From Bettongia penicillata ogilbyi (lineage: Eukaryota; Chordata; Mammalia; Diprotodontia; Potoroidae): a stretch of 64,000 nucleotides of DNA. Each line of letters opens with the position of its first letter. The stretch's first letter is position 1. Under the pieces are notes generated by a model. It did no database searches, had not been told where the DNA came from, and was given only the letters and a program-made list of their open reading frames with translations. The position numbers and the translations under genes were made by a program. Shown here one piece after another: positions 31,800-43,671 of this stretch. The stretch spans positions 558,001 to 622,000 of the forward strand of contig JAJHZJ010000271.1 in assembly GCA_023548195.1 (NCBI GenBank). The letters run 5' to 3'.

Positions 31800-33640
31800 C
31801 ACAAACACAAAAAACAGCAATTGAGTAAGTTTGATTTCTCTTTATCATCTGTCATATCCTATCCAATCAATACCCTGGTCCTCCTCCATTTCTTAATCAT
31901 CTCTTTCCAAAAATAATTTTTATTTTAAAAACAAATAGCAACAAAATCTTCAATTATACATGCATATGCATACATATATATGTGTATGTACATTTGTGTG
32001 TAGCTTTATCTATATGTATCTATCAATCTATCTAATTTTGCCATTTCTAACATTTGGATGCAGTCCCAGTTAATACTCGGCTTATATATTCTTGGTTACA
32101 AATTGTCTAATAAGTATCCTGTGCTCATAAGTATAATTTCTTATGTCCCGTTTTGAATTTCATACTTGAGAACCTTTCCTAGCTGATTTGCATGGTAGCA
32201 GTTTCATACAAGTGATCCTATCTACTGTCTCTGAACACATTCATAAATCTTTTCATAAATTATAGTACTCATTTCCCCTCTATTAAAAATTCTTTTAAAA
32301 TTTATTTTTAATTTATTGAATAAAACACACATTTCCATGAGCATAGTACAATAAAAAAAATTTCACATGAAACTTCTAATTTACTAATCCAATACACAGA
32401 ACTTGCTATTCCTTTCAAATATAAAAAAAAGTAAATTTTTTTCTCCTTTTTTCTTCCCTCCCTTAAAATATAGTTTATGATCTAGTATTTCTAAACCTCA
32501 TTTCTTTACTTTATTATTCTTTCTTTTGATATTATTGACTTTTTAGTTTTTCCAAATTAATTTTGTTACATTTTTTTTCCTAATTCAGTAGGGAATGTTT
32601 ACTTTCTCTCAAGATTTCCACAATGCCTACTTCAGCAACACATTTTCTTTTGTTGACAATAATCGGGTCAAGAATTAAAATATAACATGTTTTTGACTGC
32701 TTTAGATTAATTTAATTTTCATTAAATCAAAACAATAATTTGTTAGTTGCTCTACTTTTTGTCTGAGAGATATTAAAAGAGACTGAGAGAGAAGCAGAGA
32801 GAAAAGACAGAGAGAAGAAAAGGTGCATGCATGTGTGTGCTCATGCGTTCGTGTGTGTGTTTGTGTATTGTATGTGTGGTTAGTCATGTCAAACAAAACA
32901 GAGAAGTTTAAAAAAAATGAACAACCACTGAGAAAAAGCCATTGGATTAGCAATTTTAGTTTCTTACTTATCATGAAGATAGCAGTTTCAGTCAAGTGAT
33001 GTGGTTGAAAGAAAAATTGCAAAAGTTTGAAAAGTGAGTGATTTGAGGACATAGAAGCAATATACATAGATTGATTTTTCTAGAAGTTTCAAAATGATGG
33101 GAATCTCAGGGAAAATGATTTACTTCGAAATGAAAATCAGAGCAAAGCCCTTGCCATAGTGACCCTGCTCGTATTTTTACCTGTTACACTTATGTGGGTA
33201 TAAGATTATCCAAATCTTGCAGAAAGTATAACTAGGCTATATAGTACAACTTTCCTTGTCCATTAGGATTAAGCTTACTGGTAACGCTATATCATATTTC
33301 TTGGGATTGTCTGAACATCAAATCATAGCTTGCCTTTCACCTTTTATATATGATGAACCCTGTTTGACTATGCAGTGAAGCCTACAGACTCCTTTTTAAT
33401 ATAAGACTTTTGAATGAAAAAATAAAATGCACGGAGTTACAAAAAAAACAATCATATCTAAATAGTTTTCTATCTATTTCTACCTCTGTAACTCTATCAA
33501 ATTCTATGTCTAGATAAATCTCAACATATCATCGTTCATATATATATATATGTATGTATATGTATGTGTATATATGTTTGTGTCTGTGTAGGCATACATA
33601 TGTATAGCTTCAAAGACCCTAGCACAAGAATCCCTGCCCT
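31800..33640. other. Mostly unique AT-rich DNA
   Basis: Apart from a probable old LINE tail (32275-32480) and microsatellites near 31965-32035, 32825-32875 and 33537-33595, I see no repeat family or gene. The 121-codon minus frame at 32702-33067 runs through one of the microsatellites. Confidence 0.4.
32275..32480 (-). mobile_element. Probable 3' end of an older LINE
   Basis: 'ttatttttaatttattgaat' leads into 'aacacacatttccatgagca', then 'aacttgctattcctttcaaa' and a pyrimidine-rich block. This looks like the reverse complement of a LINE 3'UTR with an A-rich end. I cannot name the family. Confidence 0.4.
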
Positions 33641-33643
33641 ACG

Positions 33644-33651
33644 TAATTCTT
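33644..33651. repeat. Short target-site duplication of HAL1-like copy 'J' (left)
   Basis: 'taattctt' here is repeated at 35294-35301, just beyond the 5' end of the element. At 8 bp it is short and could be partly chance. Confidence 0.5.
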
Positions 33652-35293
33652 TTTTTTTTTTTAACATAAATTTATTTATTTAACTTTTTACATTTATTTT
33701 CAGAAAATTTTGGGTTCCAAATTTTCTCCCCATTTTCCCCTCCCCCTACCCCAATGCATTGAGTATTCTAATTTCCCCTATCACCAATCTGCCCTCCCTT
33801 CCATCATCCCCCCCACCTTGCTTATCTCCTTCTCCCCCACTTTCCTGTACTGTAAGATAGGTTTTCATACCAAAATGAGTGTGGATTTTATTCCTTCCTT
33901 TAGTCAAATGTGATGAGAGTAAACTTCATGTTTTTTTCTCAGCTCTCCTCTTTTCCCCTCCACTAAAAAGTCTCCTGCTTGCCTCTTGAATGAGAGATAA
34001 TTTACCCCATTCCATTTCACCCTCTCTCCTCCCAATACATTTCTCTCACTGTTTACCTTAGTTTTTTTAAGATATGATCCCATTCTATTCAATTCACTCT
34101 GTGCTCTCTGTCTCTGTGTGTGTGTGTGCATGCATGTATGTGTGTGTGTAATCCCACCAACTACCCAGATGCTGAAAAGTTTCAAGAGTTACAAATATTG
34201 TCTTTCCATGTAGAAATGTAAGCAGTCCAACTTTGGTAAGGTCCTTATGATATCTCTTTGCTGTTTACTTTTTCATGCTCCTTCTCATTCTTGTGTTTGA
34301 AAGTCAAATTTTCTTTCCAGCTCTGGTCTTTTCATCAAGAATGCTTGAAAGTCCTCAATTTCATTGAAAGACCATATTTTCCCCTGAAGTATTATACTCA
34401 GTTTTGCTGGGTAGGTGATTCTTGGTTTGAGTCCTATTTACTTTGACTTCTGAAATATCCTATTCCATGCCCTTTGATCCCTTAATGTAGAAGCTGCTAG
34501 ATCTTGGGTTATCCTAATTATATTTCCACAATACTTGAATTGTTCTTCCTCATCAGAAAGGAAAGGAGGAAACATCTGTTCACCAAGAAAGTAACCTTCT
34601 ATGGTCTTTTTTTTTTTTCCCTTTTCTGGGCATTTTCCCAGCCAGTTATTTGACTTCTGAGACTCGTTTCCACCCATGCCTCACTAGTGCTTGGGGACTG
34701 AGATTCAAATGGTGCTTCCCAGCCTCAGGGCTTTCAGTGGGGGGCAGAGCTGCTATTCAGTGTGAGTTTAAGTTCAGGTTCTCAGGTAGGGGCAGGGCCG
34801 ACACACAAGGCTCACCTCCCTCAGGAGGTTTATGTGGAGACCTTCAGTAATGTACCCAAGCTCCTTTCTGCTCTGGGAGCCCTTGGCTGCCACTGCCTCT
34901 GTTGCTTCCTCCCGAGAAGGCCTGAGTTATGGAGACACCCTGCTCCCCTCTCAGCCAGACCAGAAGGCTCTCTCACTGACCTGTAGAGCCTGTGGGTGGA
35001 GGGACCTTCACGGCCACCAGAGATTCCATTCCTGAAGCCTGGTCAGATCTCCTCCTGTTGGGGCCGCAGCCAAGGCAGGGCTGGGCTCTGCTCTGGGTCC
35101 GGTGCACGACGGACCTTTGGGGTCAGTTTTTCAGGGCTCTTCAGAACAGAAATCTCCTCCACTCCATTGCTGTGTGGCTTCTACTGCTCCAGAACCCGTT
35201 GGGAGTTCTTTTTATAGGTAATTTATGGGCTGTGGGTTTGGAGCTAGCATATGTGAATCTTTCTGCTCTGCCATCTTGGCTCCTCCCTCTCCT
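33652..35293 (-). mobile_element. HAL1-like copy 'J', minus strand, central ORF1 deleted
   Basis: A poly(T) start and 'aacttttta' tail at the left lead to the 3'UTR (to about 34290), the ORF1 C-terminal part (about 34295-34560), a jump to the ORF1 N-terminus and start codon (about 34560-34650), and the 5'UTR to 'gccatcttggctcctccc'. Compared with the plus copy about 750 bases of ORF1 (coiled coil and RRM) are gone. The minus frame 34438-34677 reads through the junction. The matching taattctt copies flank it. Confidence 0.85.
34105..34150. repeat. (TG)n-type microsatellite in HAL1-like 3'UTR
   Basis: 'tgtgtgtgtgtgtgcatgca' and 'gtatgtgtgtgtgt' lie at the family's fixed repeat position. Confidence 0.85.
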
Positions 35294-36391
35294 TAATTCT
35301 TCTTATTTTGTTGACATACTCTACCCCAGACCTGTGACCTTTTTCTTATAGCTAGCTGCATTGACTACAGAATTGATGTTTCTATATACAGATAATTCTT
35401 CAGTCCTTTCCATTCTTGGCCCTAGACTAACCATTTATCTCTACTGGCCAAGTTCATACCATGACAATCAGTGAATCAGTGAATAAATAGAGTATCAAAT
35501 AAATACATATTGAAACCTTAAGCACACCTTTATTGAATTAACAGAGAGCAAAGTAAACAAACAAAAATAACAAGCAAATCTTTATTGAGTTAAGCGTGAA
35601 ATTGTTTTGTTGACCTGTCTTTGTGCTTATTTTTTTTTTTAGCTCATTAAGTATTTTGTAAATTGATTTAATTATTCGGTGAAACCTCCATAAAGTTTTT
35701 CATTGTGTTTAGATAGGTTTCATCTGACAAATTATAAATGCTGCATTTTTGAAATGGGCTAAAGGCTCCTTTGTAAGGTGTTACTGACATTTATTCTTAT
35801 CCATTTCTAAATAGAACAACAAGCAAAAAAATAACGATTTTATTTCAAACTCTCTTGGATCCTTTTGTATTACTCAGTGAAAACCTAGATAGACTGCTAA
35901 AATTAAGCATTCCATAAGGATGACTGAGAGCCTGCTAAATTTGCAACCAATAGGGAGAAATCATATTGGAAAGAATCCATTAACTGTTTACAACAACAAT
36001 AGGAAATAGACCCAGATGCTAAACTATTTCAAAATTTTGAAAATCCTTTATTGTTAAGAAGGAAAGTTCCTTTTATTAAGCCCAAGCCTTTCTCCCTGTC
36101 ATGTGTATGCATTTGTCCTTGTTCTGTACTCTAAGACTAAATAGAAAGAAAAATCCTAACATCTCCTCTATATAACAACCATGATTATCTACAGAAAGTA
36201 TAAAGTTCAGCAAAATAGCTGGCACAGTGAGGATCAGTGGCAGGGTGAAAGGTTGTATTCTACCTCCATAATTGGCTTTCCTCTTCTGTTCTTCTGTTCT
36301 TTTATGTTGCATGCTGGTGTTAGTGTATTTTCTACCTCTATCTTCGAATTGAAACAACCCCTTATCACTAGCCCCAAACTCCCTGCCTCTA

Positions 36392-36437
36392 CATTTTTAG
36401 AGAATCCAATCTCTCATTTTTAGAGAATCCAATCTCT
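36392..36437. repeat. Perfect 23-bp tandem duplication
   Basis: The 23 bases at 36392-36414 (starting 'catttttagagaatccaatc') are repeated without mismatch at 36415-36437. Confidence 0.95.
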
Positions 36438-37249
36438 GGGGAAGAATAAGCCAATATCTGATGGTTAATGTAAAGGACAAAGAGATTAATTCAATCTTAG
36501 GCAACTGTAACTTGTCTTATATTCTTGTGTTCTCTCAGCTTTTATTAATACTTCCCCCTTACCTTAAGTAACTTAGTTTATAGAATCCAGGGAAGTAGAG
36601 GAAAATATTTAAAGATCATCAGCAAGGTGAAATGAGAGATTAAAACTACTCAGATTAGATTCCTGTATCCAATATCTCACATAGGTTCATCATCTTACAT
36701 TTCTCATCTTCCATTTTAGTGCTTGTAAGTAGGCAGTTTGCTATAGCTTTTAGCATAAAAAAGGGGTTTTTTTTGGTCTGAGGGCCATAGATCTCCAGAG
36801 TTTAGGGGATATATGAGCTTGAATGGAAAATAAATGCCATATTTATTTTGATGTAATTTATTTCCCTTGTAATTCCATTTGTTTTATTGCATTCATTATA
36901 ACAGGAACTACCCCTCCTTTAAAAAAAGGTAAGTCAAGGGAGCTACCAAAAAGAAGTTCAAAGGTTGTTTATGTTGCTTCAAACAAAATGAAGAACAAGG
37001 AGAATTTTGCATTGTTCTAAAACTAAGTATGCTATTCTTGTGTTCTTGAGAGTATTAAAGTAACACTTAGAAATGCACAAAGTAAAATTTGGTCTCCATC
37101 AAGGTTATAAACATTCACATAGAGAAACTTTATAAGGACTTTCCCCCTGTCTACTCTAGTAAGTGGCCATCATCTGGCCACCTTCTGGTCCTGGGACTAC
37201 CAGCATAATTTCCCTTTCACATCATACTCTATCCCAGAATTCCTAGGAC

Positions 37250-37365
37250 TCTTATTTTATAGATGGTAGATTAAGTACACAATAGCTAGGTGCATTGCCC
37301 AAAATTGACCAGAATGAGCAGGTCAACTCTCCTGAAACTCTAGTAAAGGGTCTTGGTAATTTCTT
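37250..37365 (-). mobile_element. Probable MIR-family SINE, minus strand
   Basis: 'ttattttatagatggtagat' and 'tgcattgcccaaaattgacc' followed by 'gcaggtcaactctcctgaa' resemble the reverse complement of a MIR core. It is heavily decayed. Confidence 0.4.
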
Positions 37366-38749
37366 TGCTCTTTGCTAGGTACATGATATAAGAAGAGTCA
37401 GCTTTTCTTCAGTGGACACTCCCCATCACATAGCTCTGTATTTTTCACTGAAGTTCTATTTACTCCATTTTTAGAATCATTCTCAGTCTCTTGATAACCT
37501 GTCAGGGGTAAAAGTGTCCCTTTGTGAGGTGAATAATCTATTGTAATGAATATCGATTTCAAGTAAGTTAGACCAAGATGAACAATGTTGCTCTAGATTA
37601 GCCTTATGTGTAGCTTAATAGCTTGAGAAAGGGCTCCAGGGTGTCTAATAAATAAGCGCCAAAGAGAAATAAAAGAGATGCTGGGTTGCTAGGAAACATG
37701 GCCCTGCACTTGTTTTATTAACTGTGGTCAGTAAGTGTAAAACAAACAATAACAATAGCCATTTCAAATGAAATCCAGAAGGTCTGTTGGAGAGTGGTAG
37801 ACAACAAATTATCTTCAGAGTAGGGAGGCAGAGCTCCTTCCTAGATGTTAGCTTTGAACTATTTCCCTTGCTTGAGGAGTAGCTTCAGGAAGTTTGAAAA
37901 ATGTTTACCATCTTAGCTGTGTAGGTACATTATTGGATCGCAACGTACCTTCCCTTTCTCCATAAATTTATGCTTTCCTTGCCTACTGTGTATAATAGGG
38001 AAACAAAACAGTCTACTGCATGGCAATTTTAACCAATTCACAATCTGTGCTAAAGTTGGGTTTATACAGTGACAGAAATACTGATCAATTCAGTGTATTA
38101 AGTGAGGAGAGTAGGGGATGTGGGGATGGAAGCTAGCAACTGTTGGGTCAATTTGTCATCCAATAAACTAAACAATTGCTTGCTTGATTGAAATTGAATC
38201 AATCCACATTCTACCACTCCAGAACTGTCTACATCTTGTGAGACAAGAGAAATAAAAGGTCAAGTTTCTGTCCTTGAACAACTTCCATTCTTTTTGCATA
38301 TACCCACAATCACAAGAGAAATAACCAAAACACATAAAAGGCAATTGCAAAATCATGTGGAAAAGGCTGTAAGCGTTATAAGTTTTCAAAGAAAAGAAAT
38401 CATAGTGGTTGTAGATGTCAAATATTCTTCATGGGCAATGCATCCTTTAAATTGGGCCATGGAGGTTAAGAATTTGAAAGAGTGGAGTATGCTCCAACAA
38501 TTTCTTATTTTCACTTATGATGCTATAGTCCTCTCTCTCTCTGCCCCTTTTTCTCTCACCTCTCCTCTCTCATATATGTATGTGTGTTTATATAAGACAT
38601 ACCCTGTACGGATGTATACATACATATATGACAGAAATGGAGACAGAAAGATAAAGAGTCTTTTAATAACTAGTCACAATAAAAATCCCAATATCTTTCC
38701 TTATATACTCATCATTTCTATTTGGTATTTGAAGATCAGTATTGGTTAC

Positions 38750-39196
38750 TATAATAGTAATTTAAAATGATAAGAACATGGAAACCTGAATCACACGAAT
38801 CTGAATCACATGGAGCTTGAATGAGTTTGCTGAATGTTCTAAACAGGAAGAGGAGGAGCTAGAACAGAGCTGAGAGAAAATTAGAGAGCAGTCAGAATTG
38901 AAGGACAAAGGCAAGCCCGCAGCTGACTGTGAGTGAGAGAAGGGCATTTTAAGGGAAGCCTGTTTGTGATTTGTCTAATGGACCTGGTCAGTGGGAAACC
39001 TAGCAGGGGAAGGCACGGGAATAGTGTTGTTCTCTACATCGTTATTGTGTATAAATTTTTCTAACTATGATGGATTTGGCTTTCTGGTATCTGAATACAT
39101 GTTTTGGTTCTGTTTTCCATGCCAAGAGTCTGTGATATTTTATGACTCAGAATTGTGCTGTCATATTCATGGCTGCCAGAAGTTATGAAGATCACA
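38750..39196 (+). repeat. 5' LTR of an endogenous retrovirus-like element
   Basis: It aligns along its length with 41210-41707. Both share 'taatttaaaatg' at the start, 'agagagcagtcagaa', 'tggatttg', 'atgttttggttctgttttcc' and a 'atcacattg' end. The poly(A) signal position reads AATACA at 39093, whereas the 3' copy has AATAAA. It is shorter than the 3' copy by about 50 bases and clearly diverged, so the insertion is old. Confidence 0.8.
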
Positions 39197-41209
39197 TTGG
39201 TGCTACAAATGGCAACAAGTATGGGATAACAAAATATCAGAGCTCTATTTGGAGACAGAAAGGCAGAGGAGACAAAGGAAGAAATGTCCCAAGGTGGAAG
39301 GATTTGTCTTATTCCTCCCTAGCAAGAGGGGCAGCTAGGTGGTGCAGTGGATAGAGCACCAGTGTAGGAGTCAGGAGGACTTGAGTTCAAATCTCACCTC
39401 AGACACTTGACGCTCACTAGCTGTGCAACCTCGGGCAAGTCACTTAACCCCAATTACCTCATCCTGGGTCATCTCCAGTCATCCTGATGAATACCTATCT
39501 GGTCATTGGATTCAGATGGCTCTGAAGGAGACGTGAGGCTGGTGACCTGCACAGTCCTCCCTCACTCAAAAAAAACAAATGTCAAGTGCAAGTCATGACA
39601 TTACTTTTCTGATGGCATGGTCTTCTTCAGCAAGGAAAAATGGACACACACACTATAGCAAGAGAATGAGGTAAAGGTGCAGGGCTTTGTGAAAATTGGG
39701 AACTGAGGCTACAGAAGGCAGTACTAAGATACTTAGAAAGATGTTTGCAGGGAATACTAATAGTCAGAGAAAGAAATAACAGAGGTGTGAAGGAGAGGCT
39801 TTGTTTTTCTAAAACACTATCAAACTATACATAAAAGAAGAGACAAGCTGCTGGAGGAGAAGGCTCAGATGGAAAGGGAGTTGGCTGGTTTGTATGAGAA
39901 GTTTTTTATGCTTCAACATTCTCTCTCCTTTAGCAGAGCAAGCTGGAGGGTCTCAGGAGAAAATGCTGTTCTTCTTTTGGCTCACAGGAGGAGGCAAAAA
40001 GTTAACAACAGGGAAATAAATGCAGCTCTTGCACAGACTGGGCTTGATTTGTGCCTAAGCACAGGCCAGGAGGATGTGTGAGAAGAGAGTGAAACAGATG
40101 AAGAGGTTTAGGGTCAGCCAGTATTAAGAAGGAAACTGAAGAATTATGGGCCCCCACAGTGTTTGGGGTGGTAATTAAGGATTTTACTCAGCAGGAGGTC
40201 ACAGATATTTTTAATTGGTTCACCCAAAGGATGGGAGAATCTTTGGTATCTTGAATGGTGATAATTAGTGAAAAAGACAAATTTCCTTGAGAGAGAAGAG
40301 TAAATAGAGGATTATAAGTCAGTATAGATTGACAAGAAAAGAATTGTTTACTGCTCTATTGAGAGCAGGGGTAGATTTTGGAAGAACAGATGGTATTCCA
40401 ACTAATGAATTATATAAAATGTATTGAGGAAAGAGGCTTGATATTGGACTGAGCAGGGAGAAGAGAGCAGCTCCAACAGATCCTATTGAGATGTATCCAA
40501 GTTCAACATACCTACAGATCAAATGGGGAGTTGGCCAGGCCCCAGAAAAGATTAAAGAGAGTATACCTCCAGCCAGAATGATGACCCCAAAACTGCAAAT
40601 AAGAAGCAGTAAACAAGAGAGAATGAGGCTATGATAGTGGGTTCCTGGACTCCAGAAGCATGGCTGACCCTATGTCTTCCCTGCTTCTGGTTATTGTCTC
40701 CTTGTTTCTTTTTGGCTTTTTGTCTGCATACCTTGTTTGTCAGATTTGTTTTCTGAAGGCTTAATATCCTCCATCTGCAGATGCCTGATAATTTAAGGGG
40801 GATGTCACCCCTTTGTCTGATGTTCTGTGTCGCCTCCATACCTGATGTCTACCAACCTCTTGATGCCCCTCACGTGGGACCTCTTGGGGCTAGGACAGCT
40901 CTACTACCAGTCTCAACAGGAAGTAACTTTGAAAGAAGAATCCTTCACCCCTTACCTCAAGATTTTGGGCCCCATTCATTTGAGGGGAGAATGATGGGGT
41001 GCTTGTGCTTAAGCTCCACCCTAAGACATTGTTTTATGTGCTTATGTTGTGTAATCCCTATTATATTGTTGTAAACTTCTATTGACACCAGTTACCTAAG
41101 ATATTGTTTTATATGCTTATTTTCTGTAATACTTGTTAAAATTCTGTTGATACCAGTTGCCCCACTGACCTGAACTATGTAAATGAATACAAAAGATCTT
41201 GGGGTCACA
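39197..41209 (+). mobile_element. Internal region of a short ERV-like element, weak gag-like decay
   Basis: A possible primer-binding site, 'tggtgctacaaatggca', starts at 39198, right after the LTR. About 1.7 kb of non-SINE sequence follows. It contains scattered codon stretches that look like an old gag remnant (about 40150-40620), broken by stops. I see no protease, reverse transcriptase, integrase or envelope signal, and there is no room for them. The layout (two LTRs, no pol) is like MaLR-type or other non-autonomous elements. Class assignment is uncertain. A SINE sits at 39329-39655. Confidence 0.6.
39329..39655 (+). mobile_element. Marsupial tRNA-derived SINE with target-site duplication
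   Basis: The head 'gggcagctaggtggtgcagt' and 'ggatagagcaccagtg' carries the A-box-like region. The B box is 'gagttcaaatc' at 39383-39393. A MIR-like core follows ('gggcaagtcacttaacccc') and then a long lineage-specific tail ('ccagtcatcctgatgaatac', 'gtgaggctggtgacctgcac', 'gcatggtcttcttcagcaag'). The 9-base 'tagcaagag' flanks it at 39320-39328 and 39656-39664. The SINE is much less decayed than the ERV around it, so it is younger. Confidence 0.9.
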
Positions 41210-41707
41210 TGTAATGGTAATTTAAAATGGGAAGATATTTCTCATTCATTAATAGGCTCATGTGATCTGCTTGGATCACATAGAAGTCTGAGTCACGTGG
41301 AGCCCATGGTAGGAGGAGTTTGCTGAACAAGTGCAGTAGGAAGGGTGGAACAGGATGACCCAGAACTACTGCAAAGCTGAGAAGAAATTAGTGAGAGAGC
41401 AGTCAGAACTGAAGGATGTAGGCAAGTCCACAGCTGGCTTGTAAGTGTGAGAAGAGCATTTTGTTTAAGGGAAGTCTGCTTGGGATTTGTTTAAGGGACC
41501 TGGTGTGTGGGAAGCCTAGCAGGGGGAAGAGTTGGGACTGGAATTGTTCTATGCATTCTTATTGTGTGTAGATTTTTGTTACTATGATGGATTTGACTTT
41601 CTGGTGTCTGAATAAATGTTTTGGTTCTGTTTTCCATGCTGAGAGTATTTTACTATTCAGAATGTGTTGTGATATTCATGGCTGCCATGAGTGCTATGAA
41701 TATCACA
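41210..41707 (+). repeat. 3' LTR of the endogenous retrovirus-like element
   Basis: It starts TGTAATGG and ends ...TATCACA, giving the usual TG...CA. An AATAAA lies at 41611-41616, about 95 bases before the end. The sequence just before 41210 ('aaaagatcttggggtcaca') is a poor polypurine tract. No clear 5-bp duplication is visible at the outer ends. Confidence 0.8.
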
Positions 41708-41709
41708 TT

Positions 41710-42695
41710 GCCACTATAATTACTAATGGGGGTATTTCCCTAGTCACTCTCTTTTAGGCTTGATCCAGACAACTAAATTATTCCCTGAGTAATGACAAGA
41801 TTGGGACACAAAATACTTTTACCATAGGAAAATATGGTTTTCAAATTTTATTTGTCATGACTTAATAATGTCAATGTTTAACTTTTCTGCTTGCTTGCTG
41901 TTTTTATGACATAATAGCATTTAGAAAACTACCTATCTATATTAGGAAAATGTGCCAAGAGATAGTAGCAGGATGTGTATATGTCAGGTTGAAGAGTAAA
42001 TCAAGAAAGGATCTTTCTTTCCAATTTGGACTGTTATCTGTTGCCTTTGGGGGAAAGGTTCTGATATTAGTAGGATGATTATGCCCAAGCTCATGTCTTT
42101 TCCTAAATTAAGATTACAGAGTCAGAAAAAAATGCCTTTTTTGCAATTTTTTTAAACCCCACACCTCAAATCAAGTAACTATGCCATAATAATGACAACT
42201 GACTCCATAAGATAAGGAGACATCTTATAACCAACAGGAAATATATTTATATTCAAAACCCCAAGAATTAAGACTAGAAAACTTTAATACTTACAGATCC
42301 TATCAGAATTGTTCCCCACTTACCTCCAAGAACCTCTGGAAGTAAATGAAACATATGTTTAGGCTTACGACTGGTTAACAAGTAGTAATTCTGTTCACTC
42401 TACCACCTTTCTTTCACTTTCTCATGCTCTAAAAATGTAGCACGTATTCAATCTGCTCAGCCACATGGAGAGTAGGAGAATTCATTGAGAATTTTAGTGT
42501 ACTAGGGATGGAACTTTAAAAACCAGCTAAGACATAGTTTTTCTCCTTGGAGGGTATTCAGAAGAGGGACTCACCCCTGTAGATCTCTATATCTACATAT
42601 CAATCTTTTTCTTTGTTATTAAAACAGACAATCTCCACTGTCTTGTCTCAAAGATACATAAACCAGTGAATGGGGAGATGTAATAGAGTAATAAG
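41710..42695. other. Unique DNA, no gene seen
   Basis: No repeat family or coding pattern was recognised over about 1 kb up to the L1 'E' insertion site. Confidence 0.4.
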
Positions 42696-42707
42696 AATGG
42701 GAAAAAT
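42696..42707. repeat. Left 12-bp target-site duplication of L1 'E'
   Basis: 'aatgggaaaaat' recurs at 50048-50059 immediately after the A-rich tail of L1 'E'. This fixes the outer limits of the element. Confidence 0.8.
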
Positions 42708-43535
42708 TGGGGGCGGAGCCAAGAGGGCAGAGTGAGAGCAACTACTCACCTAAGTTCTTAGACAAACTCCTTCAGATACTTCTAGAAAGAGAATCTGAGC
42801 AAATTTTGGAGGTGCAGAATCCAATAGAAGACAGACTGTGGCAGATTCCCAGAGAGGACAGACTGGAAAGTTGAAGGGAAGGTTCTGTTCCCCTGGGGTG
42901 GAAGAGTATACAGTGCTCAGTGCAGCATGTCCCAGCTGTGGCAGCACAGCTGATCAGCTCCCAGGGGAGGCCTGAGACAGCAGCAGCACAGTGGAATAGT
43001 GGAGCTGCAGCCCAGGGCAAGAGACCAGCAGAGCTCAGTGAATGACAGCGTTTGAGCCCCAGATATTAGCCACAGAGGTTCCTGAGACTTTCACCCTGCA
43101 GATTGAACGTCTTTAAGTCAACTATTTGAACTTCTGGGAGGCAAAATGGTGGAGTGAGCCTTAAATGCTTTCTCCCCCTCCCCTTGTGTACCTTGGAAGA
43201 ACCATAAAATATTTCCCAAGAAAAACCTTGGATCAGTGGGATCAGCAGAAGGGGCAAACAATCTCCTAGCACTTGGGGCTAGGAAAATAGCTAAGGTGGA
43301 TTCTTCTTACTGTAGTGGAGGCAAACCGGAAGGAGAGGGAACCCAGGGCAGTGAAAACTTGCACTGGGACCCAGGTGTCCCTCATCCCTCCATGAGAAAC
43401 AGGAAGACAATAGAGTAGCCCAGATCACCAAGCACTGAATGTGCCTTTGCTCGAGCTCAACTGAAGAGATCTCCCGTGACCAGACCACCCCTCCCCCACA
43501 CTTAACAAGCTAACTCCAGGGCTGATCCTAGGAAA

Positions 43536-43569
<34 letters not shown>

Positions 43570-43670
43570 AAAACACCTCCCCTTAGCTTTTTCACATCAC
43601 TCAGCTCAACACAAGGTTCTCCAGTTTCAATCTGAAAGAACCAGAGGCCACAACACAAAAAAGCCTCACC
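42708..43670 (+). promoter_or_regulatory. L1 5'UTR with two promoter-like modules
   Basis: The opening 'cggagccaagagggcagagt' (about 42714) has a second, similar copy at 43137-43157, 'gggaggcaaaatggtggagt'. In L1 'F' the second module is at 51083-51102, where it reads 'aggagccaagatggcagag', a YY1-like core. A long A-run (43540-43567) follows. The promoter role is inferred from the known function of L1 5'UTRs. Confidence 0.55.
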
Positions 43671-43671
43671 A

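Larger units (their letters stand above)
35302..38749. other. Unique DNA, the longest repeat-poor stretch
   Basis: About 3.4 kb with little recognisable repeat content. It contains a perfect 23-bp tandem duplication (36392-36437), a probable minus MIR (37250-37365) and an imperfect X-box-like word (37685-37697). No exon-like frame with motifs was seen. The 158-codon frame 38294-38770 runs into the LTR and has no motif. Confidence 0.4.

Noticed and set aside
38294..38770. 158-codon open frame
   Set aside because: It crosses from unique DNA into an LTR, has no motif or codon pattern, and is within the length expected by chance in AT-poor patches.
39329..39420. tRNA gene suggested by A-box and B-box words
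   Set aside because: The sequence is the head of a SINE, with a core and tail and a 9-bp duplication around the whole unit. It cannot fold as a full tRNA.
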